The notes beneath the pieces are model-generated. The model made no database searches, was not told the DNA's origin, and saw only the letters and a program-made list of their open reading frames with translations. Below, one piece after another: positions 43,189-51,882 of a stretch of DNA of 64,000 nucleotides (position 1 is its first letter; every line of letters begins with the position of its first letter). The stretch is from Bog-532 sp963828445 (GTDB taxonomy: Bacteria; Actinomycetota; Actinomycetes; Streptosporangiales; Streptosporangiaceae). The DNA is taken from the NCBI GenBank assembly GCA_963828445.1, contig CAWHFP010000026.1, forward strand, positions 1 to 64,000, given 5' to 3'. Both the position numbers and the translations under genes were made by a program.

Positions 43189-43346
43189 CCGGACCTCCGC
43201 CGCCCTGGTTCACCCGGTACGCGGCGTAGAAACTGGAAAAGTCCGCCAACCGACCTTCCATATCTGTAAGACGCGCCACGGCCCCCGAAACACTTACCGG
43301 ACCGGCGGCCAATCCGGCCGGGCCGGCCAGCAACGGCCAGGCATGG

Positions 43347-44306
43347 TCAGGCCGGCACGGCTTCGGCCGGGCCCAGGAACTTGGTGACCTCGCGGGCCAT
43401 CTCGTCCATGGACTCGTCGGCCCGGGTGGTCAGCCGGGACAGCATCAGGAAACCGTGCGGCATGTCGTCGTAGTGGGTGTACCGGGTCTCGACCCCGGCG
43501 GCGCGCAGCGCCTCGGCCAGCCGCACGCCGTCGGTGCGCAGGACGTCGTGGCCACAGGTGATGACGGTGGCGGGTGGCAGCCCGCGCAGGTCGGCGCCGA
43601 GCAGGTTCACCAGCGGGTTGCCGGGGTCGTGGCCCGCGTAGAGCCGGACCATCAGCTCACCGGCCCGGCGGTTGGCCCCCGGCATGAGGCCGCTGTCCCA
43701 GTCGGCGGACGACAGCGAGGTGTCGGTGAACGGGTAGTAGACCGACTGGTGGCTGATGGTCGGGCCGTGCTGGTCGCGCGCGTAGAGACAGAGGGCCACG
43801 GTCAGGTTGCCGCCGGCGCTCTCGCCGCCGACGGCGATCCGCTGGGGGTCGAGGCCGCCCGGGCGGGTGTCGTGCATCCACTGCAGCACGTCCGCGCAGT
43901 CGTGCAGGGCGGCCGGGAACGGGTGCTCGGGGGCCAGCCGGTAGGACAGTCCCACCACCACGTAGCCGGTGCGGTGGGCCAGGCCGCGCTGCACGTTGTC
44001 GCAGTGGTCCAGGCCCAGGTCCATGAACGCCCCGCCGTGGATGAACAAGATGGCCGGCGCGCCGGGCCTGGTCCCGGGGCGGGTGTAGACGCGGGCCGGG
44101 ATGGGGCCATCGCGTCCGGCGACGATGACGTCCTCGATGTCGGCGGCCGGGCCGGGCTTGACCATCCACTTGGGGTTGTGGTGCTTCAGCCGCTCATCGT
44201 GCGGCGTCACCAGCATCTTGGCCGGGCTGGGCAGCAGTTTGTGCTTCACCAGCAACTTGATGAGCGCGTAGACGCCACCGAGCGGCTGGGGGATTCTCTC
44301 CGGCAC
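43347..44306 (-). CDS. Alpha/beta hydrolase, hormone-sensitive-lipase type esterase
   Basis: 319 residues. Oxyanion motif HGGAFMDLG (HGGG type), nucleophile elbow GGESAGGN (GDSAG variant with E in place of D), catalytic Asp in CGHDVLRTDG and His in MPHGFLML. This is the HSL (family IV) arrangement, giving an ester hydrolase for short-chain or acylated substrates. The GTG at 44306 has GGAGG only 4 nt upstream; farther upstream codons have no homology. Divergent from the ATP-grasp gene. Confidence 0.88.
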   Translation of the reverse strand: MPERIPQPLGGVYALIKLLVKHKLLPSPAKMLVTPHDERLKHHNPKWMVKPGPAADIEDVIVAGRDGPIPARVYTRPGTRPGAPAILFIHGGAFMDLGLDHCDNVQRGLAHRTGYVVVGLSYRLAPEHPFPAALHDCADVLQWMHDTRPGGLDPQRIAVGGESAGGNLTVALCLYARDQHGPTISHQSVYYPFTDTSLSSADWDSGLMPGANRRAGELMVRLYAGHDPGNPLVNLLGADLRGLPPATVITCGHDVLRTDGVRLAEALRAAGVETRYTHYDDMPHGFLMLSRLTTRADESMDEMAREVTKFLGPAEAVPA

Positions 44307-44512
44307 GACGCCTCCGCAACCGACCTGGTCCTGACTGTTGTTTCGACCGTATTTGCTGAAGGGCCTGCACACGAGGGTCTGAGGCCACCGGTCGGTGTCG
44401 GTCTCCGTTCAGATCTGATTCGACGTTTCGTATCGTTTTGGACACGGACGTATCTATAGCGCGCAGCGGCCGATCTTCTGCCTGACCGAAACCCGGGGCA
44501 GGAGGACCGTAC

Positions 44513-45772
44513 GTGGCCACAATGGACACCCCGTCCGCGATCGTCGAACCAGCGCAGACCGACGTCCAGCACGCCTACGACGTGCTGATCCTGGACGCCT
44601 CCAACAAGCAGAGCCTGGCCTGCGTGCGCAGCCTGGGCCGGATCGGCCTGCGGGTGGCGGTGGGCGAGTGCGCCACCGAGTGCGACGCCGCGCAGACGGC
44701 GCTGTCCTTCCGGTCCCGCTACGCGGCCCGCAGCCTGGTCCTGCCGGACGTGGCGGCCGGGGCCGACGCCTTCGCCACCGCGGTGCTCGGCTTCGTCCGC
44801 GAGCACCTGGTCCGCGTGGTCATCCCCACCAACGACGGCGCCATCACGGCCATGACCCCGTACCGGTCGCAGCTGGCCGCGCTGGGCTGCACGCTGGCGC
44901 TGGCCTCCGACACCACGCTGGCCATCGCCAACGACAAGGACCGCACGCTCGAGGTGGCCGAGCGGCTGGGTATCGACTACCCGCGGACCATGCGGATCGA
45001 CAGCCTCGACGACCTGCCCGCCGTGGTGACCGCGTTCGAGTTCCCGTTCGTGCTCAAGCCCACGGTCTCGTTCCCGCGCGACGCCCCGGTCCGCCTCCAG
45101 GTCACCGAGGTGATCGACGAGGTCGAGGCGGTCAGCGCCATCCAGACCTACCTGAGCTCGGGTTCGGGAGTGCTGGCTCAGCAGTGGGCCAGCGGCCGCC
45201 GCGAAGGGGTCTCGCTGCTGATGGTGGAGGGCGAGGTCCGCGCGGCCTGCGCCCACGTGGCCTACCGGACCAGCCCCGCGCTCGGCGGCGCATCCGTGCT
45301 GCGGGAGAGCATCCCGCTGCTGCCCGACCTCTACGAGCCGGCCGTCCGCCTGGTCCAGGAGATCGGCCTGGACGGGGTGTGCGAGGTCGAGTTCCGGCGC
45401 GACGCCACCGGCCGCCCGCTGCTGATGGAGGTCAACGCCCGGCTGGCGGGCACCATCGAGAACGCCCTGCACTCAGGGGTGGACTTCCCGCTGCTGCTCT
45501 GGCAGTGGGCCACCGGCCAGCCGGTCACCGCCCTGGCCGGCTACCGGATCGGGGTCCGGACCCGGTGGCTGCACGGCGACCTGCGCTGGCTGCGGGACAA
45601 CCAGCGCCGGGCCGGCCGCCCGGACAGCGTGTCCCGGACGCGGGCGCTGTCCAGCTTCGTGGCTGAATTCCTGCGGACCCGTCACCTCGACTGCGTCGAC
45701 TGGCGCGATCTCCGGCCCGCCCTGGCCGAACTGCGAGCCACCAGCCGCGCCGTCTTGAAGTCACGCAACTGA
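44513..45772 (+). CDS. ATP-grasp domain protein (carboxylate-amine ligase type)
   Basis: 419 residues. N-terminal Rossmann-like part (VLILDASNKQSLACVRSLGRIGLRVAVGE, RVVIPTNDGAIT), then the ATP-grasp fold (IANDKDRTLEVAERLGIDYPRTMRI, FPFVLKPTVSF with the Lys, GVLAQQWASG, GVCEVEFRRDATGRPLLMEVNARLAGTIENAL with the metal-binding E..N). Such enzymes join a carboxylate to an amine through an acyl phosphate; the substrates are unknown. GTG at 44513 with AGGAGG 7 nt upstream. Followed at 44 bp by a flavin monooxygenase gene, so the pair is probably an operon making or modifying a small metabolite. Confidence 0.85.
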   Translation: MATMDTPSAIVEPAQTDVQHAYDVLILDASNKQSLACVRSLGRIGLRVAVGECATECDAAQTALSFRSRYAARSLVLPDVAAGADAFATAVLGFVREHLVRVVIPTNDGAITAMTPYRSQLAALGCTLALASDTTLAIANDKDRTLEVAERLGIDYPRTMRIDSLDDLPAVVTAFEFPFVLKPTVSFPRDAPVRLQVTEVIDEVEAVSAIQTYLSSGSGVLAQQWASGRREGVSLLMVEGEVRAACAHVAYRTSPALGGASVLRESIPLLPDLYEPAVRLVQEIGLDGVCEVEFRRDATGRPLLMEVNARLAGTIENALHSGVDFPLLLWQWATGQPVTALAGYRIGVRTRWLHGDLRWLRDNQRRAGRPDSVSRTRALSSFVAEFLRTRHLDCVDWRDLRPALAELRATSRAVLKSRN

Positions 45773-45816
45773 CCGAACCAGCAGCCCCGCCCGGATTCAC
45801 AGCAAGGGAGCACCAC

Positions 45817-47055
45817 GTGTCCACCGAGGAAGTTCTCGTCATCGGGGCCGGCCCGTTCGGCCTGTCCATCTCGGCCCATCTGCGCGCGCTCGGCATCAGC
45901 CATCAGATCGTGGGCCAGCCGAACGGCACCTACCGCTCGCACGTGCCGGTCGGCATGAACATGAAGTCCGAGCCGTACGCCTCGGACATGGCCGCGCCCC
46001 GGCCCGGCTATGACGTGGCCGCCTACTGCGCCGAGCACGGCTACGACTACCAGGAGCGGCTGGGCCCGCTGTCGCGGGAACGCTTCCTCGGTTACGCCGA
46101 CTGGTTCACCGAGCAGCTGGTCCCGGACATCCGGGACATCACGGTCAGCGACGTGACCGCGGTCGAGGGCGGGTTCCGGGTCAGCTTCGCCGACGCGGAC
46201 CCGATCACCGCCCGGCAGGTCGTGGTGGCCACCGGCGTGCTGCCCTACTACCGGATCCCGGACGAGCTGGCCGGGCTGCCCGCGGACCTGCTCTCCCACA
46301 GCAAGGACATCCACCGGCTGGAGCCGTTCCGGGGCCGCCGGGTCGCGGTGATCGGCGCCGGGCAGTCGGCGCTGGAGACCGCGGCCCTGCTCCACGAGGC
46401 GGGCGCCGACACCCGGCTGGTCGTCCGCAAGCCCGCGCTGAACTTCGTCGAACCCAACCCGGAGACGCTCAGCTGGTTCGGGCACCTTGTCCGGCCCACC
46501 AACAAGCTGTGCGAGGGCTGGCGCTGCGCGGTGTGGTTCTCCCCGGAGGCGTTCCGGCTGCTCCCGCCGGGCGTCCGCATCACCAAGGCCCGCACCGTGC
46601 TCGGCCCGGGCGGCTCCTGGTGGCTCAAGAACCGGATCGAAGGCGTGGTCGAGACCCTGCTCAGCCACCAGGTCCGCCACGCCGAGGCGGCCGGCCGGGG
46701 CGTCCGGCTGCAGCTGGACGGGCCGGAGGTCAGCACCCTGGACGTCGACCACGTGATCGCCGGGACCGGCTTCCGGATCGACGTGGACCGGCTCGGTTTC
46801 CTGTCCGAGGGCCTGCGCGGGCAGATCGCGACCCTGAACAAGTACCCGGTGCTGTCCCGGGCCGGCCAGACCAGCGTGCCCGGCCTGTACTTCGCGGGCG
46901 CACCCGCCGCCGTCAGCCTGGGCCCGTCGGAGCGGTTCATCGGCGGCACCCACAACAGCGTCCGCCAGCTGACCCGGTCGCTGGCCGCCCGGGCCACCGG
47001 CCGCCGCCCGGCCCTGGACGTGCCCGCCACCGCCGGCAGCCCGGCCGCCGTGTAG
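45817..47055 (+). CDS. FAD/NAD(P)-dependent flavin monooxygenase-like oxidoreductase
   Basis: 412 residues. FAD site VLVIGAGPFGLSISAHL at 6-22, then NAD(P) site RVAVIGAGQSALETAALLHE at about 175-194; HVIAGTGFRIDVDRLGFL near 312 is the ATG-type motif of class B flavin monooxygenases and N-hydroxylases, and PGLYFAGAPAAVSLGP closes the FAD site. The reaction is likely NADPH-dependent hydroxylation of an amine or similar nucleophile; the substrate is unknown. GTG at 45817 with GGGAG upstream. Partner of the ATP-grasp gene. Confidence 0.85.
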   Translation: MSTEEVLVIGAGPFGLSISAHLRALGISHQIVGQPNGTYRSHVPVGMNMKSEPYASDMAAPRPGYDVAAYCAEHGYDYQERLGPLSRERFLGYADWFTEQLVPDIRDITVSDVTAVEGGFRVSFADADPITARQVVVATGVLPYYRIPDELAGLPADLLSHSKDIHRLEPFRGRRVAVIGAGQSALETAALLHEAGADTRLVVRKPALNFVEPNPETLSWFGHLVRPTNKLCEGWRCAVWFSPEAFRLLPPGVRITKARTVLGPGGSWWLKNRIEGVVETLLSHQVRHAEAAGRGVRLQLDGPEVSTLDVDHVIAGTGFRIDVDRLGFLSEGLRGQIATLNKYPVLSRAGQTSVPGLYFAGAPAAVSLGPSERFIGGTHNSVRQLTRSLAARATGRRPALDVPATAGSPAAV

Positions 47056-47067
47056 CCGCGGGCGCGG

Positions 47068-48288
47068 TCAGCCCACCGGGCAGCCGTTCTCGGCGGGCTC
47101 GTAGTCGGGCAGGTCGATGCCGCCCGCCTTGGCGAACTGCTTGGCCAGCAGGGGCCGCATCGGCCAGTGGTTCATCATCCGCATCGACGTGTTGCTGAGC
47201 GAGATGACGAACTGGGACCTGGGTGCGAACCCGTGCGCACCGCCCGGCGGCAGCTTCTGGCTCTCGGTCACGTAGGACCGGATGACCTGCTCGTAGCGGG
47301 GGAAGGCGACCCGGTGGTCACCTCCGGCGGCGGCCAGCTCACCGGCCAGCACGTAGCCGCCGACCAGGGCCAGGCTGGTGCCCAGCCCGGTCAGCGGGGT
47401 CGGGCAGTAGCCGGCGTCCCCGATCACCGCGGCCCGCCCGGCCGACCAGTGTTCCAGGTGCACCTGGCCCATCGAGTCGAAGAAGAAGTCCGGCGCCGTC
47501 CGCATGGCGGCCAGCAGCTGCGGCGCCGCCCAGCCCACGCCGGCGAACCGGCGGGCCAGGATGTCCTGCTGGGCCGCGATATCGCGCCGGTCGTACTCGA
47601 TCGGCTCCGAGCGGAACGCCAGCCCGGCCTTGATCTCGCCCGGCCGCCGCCCGGGCCGGGCCGACACCACCCGGCCACCGGGCGCGCGGTGCATCAGGTA
47701 CCAGCCGTCCAGGTCGATGTCGGCCGGGGCGGTGAACCAGGCCGTGTAGCAGCCGATCGGCCGGACACAGCTGGACTCGGGCCCGAAGGCCAGCCCGCGC
47801 ACGGCCGAGTGCAGCCCGTCGGCCCCGATGACCAGGCCGAAGCGCCGGGGAGCGGCCTTCTCGAACGTGACCGTGACCCCGGCCTCGTCCTGGTCGAGCC
47901 CGGTGATGGTGTCGTCGAAGAGGTACTCGGTACCGGGCCGGGACGCCTCGTACAGCACCTGGCCGAGGTCACCACGCAGGATCTCGATCTCGGACACGAT
48001 GCCCTCGCCGCCGAACAGGTCGGTGGGCATCCGCGCCCCCACCTGGCCGTGGCGGTTCACCCAGGCCAGGCCGCGCTGGTCCAGGACGTGTTCGTGGACC
48101 CGGTCCATCAGGCCCATCCGCTGGATCACGGTCCGGCCCGCGCCGCGCAGGTCGACGGTCTGGCCGCCGGGCCGGGGCGCGGGCGCACGCTCGACCACGG
48201 TGGGGTTGAAGCCTCGCTTGCGTAGCCAGTACGCAAGAGCGGGGCCGGCGATGCTTGCTCCTGAGATGAGGATGTCGTTGTTCTCCAT
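47068..48288 (-). CDS. FAD-dependent aromatic-type monooxygenase (PHBH/TetX-like)
   Basis: 406 residues. FAD site ILISGASIAGPALAYWLRKRGF at 6-27, GADGLHSAVR (DG motif) near 160, and GDAGYCPTPLTGLGTSLAL (GD motif) near 285. It belongs to the group A monooxygenases that hydroxylate aromatic or polyketide substrates, including TetX-like antibiotic-modifying enzymes. The ATG at 48288 has no good ribosome site. It is divergent from the GntR-TetR hybrid regulator, with operator-like repeats between, so it is the probable target of that regulator. Confidence 0.88.
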   Translation of the reverse strand: MENNDILISGASIAGPALAYWLRKRGFNPTVVERAPAPRPGGQTVDLRGAGRTVIQRMGLMDRVHEHVLDQRGLAWVNRHGQVGARMPTDLFGGEGIVSEIEILRGDLGQVLYEASRPGTEYLFDDTITGLDQDEAGVTVTFEKAAPRRFGLVIGADGLHSAVRGLAFGPESSCVRPIGCYTAWFTAPADIDLDGWYLMHRAPGGRVVSARPGRRPGEIKAGLAFRSEPIEYDRRDIAAQQDILARRFAGVGWAAPQLLAAMRTAPDFFFDSMGQVHLEHWSAGRAAVIGDAGYCPTPLTGLGTSLALVGGYVLAGELAAAGGDHRVAFPRYEQVIRSYVTESQKLPPGGAHGFAPRSQFVISLSNTSMRMMNHWPMRPLLAKQFAKAGGIDLPDYEPAENGCPVG

Positions 48289-48366
48289 GGCTAGGAGAGT
48301 ACGATGTACGCGCACACGATGGCAAGGCGCTTTTTCCATCTAACGTCGGTGGTAAGAGCATCGTCC

Positions 48367-48477
48367 GTACTAGTGCACTGGTCCGATGATCCGGCTTCGC
48401 AACGGGTCCGGGCGGTCGCCGGGCGCCGCCGTAACAGCTAGAGTGATCCGGACCTGGTGTACTAGTGCGCCACCAGG
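48367..48477. promoter_or_regulatory. Two GTACTAGTGC elements, probable operators of the GntR-TetR regulator
   Basis: GTACTAGTGC occurs at 48367-48376 and 48459-48468, 92 bp apart, between the divergent monooxygenase and regulator genes. The first overlaps the 8-bp palindrome AGTGCACT (48372-48379). The second lies between 7-bp arms CCTGGTG (48453-48459) and CACCAGG (48471-48477), 20 bp before the regulator GTG. GTAC(T)AGTAC-like cores are typical of GntR-family sites. Confidence 0.55.
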
Positions 48478-48496
48478 CCGGGCCGGAGGAGGGCAC

Positions 48497-49442
48497 GTGG
48501 ACGGACCGCCCTACGCGCGGATCGCGGCCGAGCTTCGGGCCCAGATCGAGCGCGGCGAACTCCGGCCGGGCCAGCGCGTGCCCTCGACGCGGGAGATCAC
48601 CGGGCGCTGGGGGGTGGCCATGGCCACCGCGACCAAGGTGCTGGCCGCGCTGCGGCAGGACGGGCTGGTGCAGCCGGTGCCCGGCGTCGGCACCGTGGTC
48701 AGCGACACGGCCACCGGCCCGGCCCGGCCCCCGGCCCGCTCGCCCGAGACCGGGACGGCCCAGCCCCGCGGCCGACCGGCCTGCGGCCCGGACCCCGATG
48801 GCGCCGGACCGTATCGTGGCCGCGGCCATCCGCGTGGCCGACGCCGAAGGCCTGGCCGCCCTGTCCATGCGCCGGGTCGCGGCCGAGATCGGCGCCGCCC
48901 CCATGTCGCTGTACCGGCACGTGGCCGACAAGGACGACCTGGTCGTGCAGATGATGAACACGGTGTTCGCCCGGACCGAACTGCCGGACCCGCCGGACGG
49001 CTGGCGGGCCCGGCTGGAACTGGCCGCCCGCATCCTGTGGGCCATGTTCCGGGCCCACCCGTGGCTGGCCTCGGCGCTGTCGCTGACCCGGCCCCAGGTG
49101 ATGCCGGACGCGCTGCCCTTCACCGAATGGCTGCTGACCGCGCTGGACGGTTACGGGCTCGAGCTGAGCACCATGTTCACCACGTACCTGATGCTGATCA
49201 ACTACGTGCGCGGGACCGCGGTCAACCTGGAGGCCGAGGCCGAAGCCGAAGCGGCCACCGGGCTGAACAGTGAGGAATGGCTGCAGACGCAGGAGGCCCA
49301 GTTCTGGTCGTCGCTGCCGCCGGGCGGCTATCCGCAGTTCCAGCGGCTGATCAGCGAGGAGTACGACTTCAGCCTGGACCAGATCTTCGAGTTCGGCCTG
49401 CAGCGCCTGCTCGATGGCCTGGACGTTCTCATCAAGGAATAG
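48497..49442 (+). CDS. GntR-TetR hybrid regulator, apparent frameshift
   Basis: GTG at 48497 behind GGAGGA opens a GntR winged helix (PPYARIAAELRAQIERGEL, RVPSTREITGRWGVAMATAT, GLVQPVPGVGTVV). Near 48785 the frame is lost; one frame over continues a TetR HTH (PDRIVAAAIRVADAEGLAAL, SMRRVAAEIGAAPMSLYRHV) and a TetR C-terminal ligand domain ending at 49442. The order GntR-HTH, linker, TetR is a known actinobacterial regulator type, so the intact protein should have about 314 residues and control the adjacent monooxygenase in response to a small molecule. The indel lies in a GC-rich linker (GCGGCCGACCGGCCTGCGG). Confidence 0.78.
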
Positions 49443-49449
49443 GGATCAC

Positions 49450-50343
49450 ATGACCGGCGAACCGATCTCCAGCCGGGTGCGGGTGCGGCGCCTCCCGGAG
49501 CTGGGCCACTACGACCGGGCCACGGTCGAGGCGGCCCTGGACCGCGGCCTGATGGCCCACGTCGCCTTCACCGACGGCGACCAGCCCTACGGCATCCCGA
49601 TGCTCTACACCCGGTCCGGCCAGGTCGTCTACGTCCACGGCTCGACCGGCAGCCGGGCCGTGCGCACGCTGGCCCGCGGGGTCCCGGCCTGCCTGACCGT
49701 GACCCGGCTGGACGGGATCGTGCTGGCCCGGTCGGTGTTCGAGCACAGCGCCAACTACGAGTCGGTGATGGTGCTGGGCCGGTTCCGCCCGGTCGAGGAC
49801 CCGGACGAGCGGCTGGCCGCCTTCGAGGCCTTCACCGAGAAGCTGCTGCCGGGGCGCTGGGCCGAGGCCCGGACCCCGAACCGCAAGGAGCTCAGCGCCA
49901 CCGTCATCCTGGCCCTGGCCATCGAGGAGGCCTCGGTCAAGGTGAGCGCGGGCGGCCCGGACGACGACGACTCCCCCGACGCGGAGCTGGACGTCTGGGC
50001 CGGTGTCCTCCCGATCCAGACGTCCTACGGCGTCCCCGAGCCGTCGCCCGGCCTGCGCGACGGCATCCCGGTTCCGGCCAGCGTCACCCGCCTGACCGAC
50101 GGCCTGGCGGGTGACGCTGGCGACGCGGGTACGGGACGGAGCCGGCGGCCCGGCCACCGTCAGGTGACGTCACGCGGCACGGTGGTCCGGGCCGCGACCA
50201 GGGCCAGCACCCCGATCACCCCGGCGATCAGGGCCGCCGCCGCCACGAACGGCAGCGGGCCACCGCTGCCGGACACGGTGCGGGCCGGACCGAACGCGGC
50301 CGCGCCCAGCTTGGCCCCGGCCAGCGTGGTGGCCGCGGTGTAG
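49450..50343 (+). CDS. Pyridoxamine 5'-phosphate oxidase-family (FMN-binding) protein, C-terminus uncertain
   Basis: The first 210 or so residues are a split-barrel flavin/haem-binding protein (VEAALDRGLMAHVAFTDGDQPYGIPMLYTR, YVHGSTGSRAVRTLARGVPACLTVT, SANYESVMVLGRFR, DVWAGVLPIQTSYG). Homology ends near VPVPASVTRL (about 50095). The open frame runs on to 50343 through the 3' end of the convergent ABC permease; that part is Ala/Thr/Pro-rich and probably not real. A TGA one base out of frame at 50093 sits in a perfect hairpin, so the natural stop may have been lost to an indel. Starts 8 bp after the regulator, likely same operon. Confidence 0.75.
   Translation: MTGEPISSRVRVRRLPELGHYDRATVEAALDRGLMAHVAFTDGDQPYGIPMLYTRSGQVVYVHGSTGSRAVRTLARGVPACLTVTRLDGIVLARSVFEHSANYESVMVLGRFRPVEDPDERLAAFEAFTEKLLPGRWAEARTPNRKELSATVILALAIEEASVKVSAGGPDDDDSPDAELDVWAGVLPIQTSYGVPEPSPGLRDGIPVPASVTRLTDGLAGDAGDAGTGRSRRPGHRQVTSRGTVVRAATRASTPITPAIRAAAATNGSGPPLPDTVRAGPNAAAPSLAPASVVAAV
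50078..50120. terminator. Long hairpin at the end of the FMN-protein gene
   Basis: A perfect 15-bp inverted repeat (50078-50092 with 50106-50120) with a 13-nt loop, 40 bp before the stop of the convergent ABC permease. Placed like a bidirectional terminator; no T-run. Confidence 0.5.
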
Positions 50344-50947
50344 GGCAGGTAGGGGCGGACCGCGGTGAACAGCCCGCCGATCAGCGACTCGATCACCACC
50401 GCCCACACGAAGATCCCGATGACCGCGGCCAGCTGGGAACGGACCAGCGAGCCGATCACCACCCCCAGCGCCGCCAGCAGCGCGCCGCCCAGCACCGCGC
50501 CGGCCGCGTGCCCGGCCAGGGCCCCCGCCCCCAGCGCCACCGTGCCGCCGCGAGCGGCCGCGAACGCGAGGCCGACCCCGCCCGCGACCAGCGCGGCGAC
50601 CAGGCCGAAGCCGGCCCCGAAGCAGGCCGCGGCGACCGCCTTGGCCCCCAGCACCCGGCTGCGGGCCGGGGTGGCCAGGTAGGTCAGGGTCGCGCTGCCG
50701 TGCCGGAACTCCCCGGTCGCGGAGATGAGGCCGAGCACGGCCGCCAGCAGCATGCCGAACCCGGTCACCGTGGTCACCGTGGTCAGCCCGGCCGCCGTGC
50801 TGATGGGCGCGACGCCGCTGCCGGCGTTGCCGGCCCGGTACGCCTCCAGCGAGGCGAACAGCGCGCTCAGCCCGGCCGCGCCCGCGAGCAGGGCCCAGGT
50901 CACCCGGATGGTGGACAGCTTGAGCAGTTCGGCGCGGATCAGCCTGG

Positions 50948-50951
<4 letters not shown>
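50160..50951 (-). CDS. ABC-2-type transporter permease
   Basis: 263 residues with about six transmembrane helices; the first follows MTRLIRAELLKLSTIRVTW, the typical start of ABC-2 permeases of the ABC-A export group, and TGEFRHGSATLTYLATPARSRVLGAK is the conserved coupling segment. The ATG at 50951 overlaps the ATPase stop (ATGA). Together they form an exporter of unknown substrate, perhaps a drug or lipid. Confidence 0.87.
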
Positions 50952-51667
<716 letters not shown>

Positions 51668-51882
51668 GAGTACCGTCCATTCGTCGTCCGTGGTCAGCGG
51701 GATCGCTGGCCATGGTGCCGATGCTGCCGGGGGGCGGCTTCATCCGTCGTCGGGCCGGCATCGGCAGTTGGGCTACGCCCGGCGCGGTATCCGCGGGCTT
51801 CCGGCTACGCCACCAAGAGCAGCCGGACAGCCGCCTTGCGGCCGACGCGCCCGGCGGCGGTCCGGCGTTACGTTGAGTCACG

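Noticed and set aside
43347..49442. A full biosynthetic gene cluster around the ATP-grasp and monooxygenases
   Set aside because: No carrier protein, NRPS, PKS, precursor peptide or dedicated exporter is visible; only a two-gene module can be supported.
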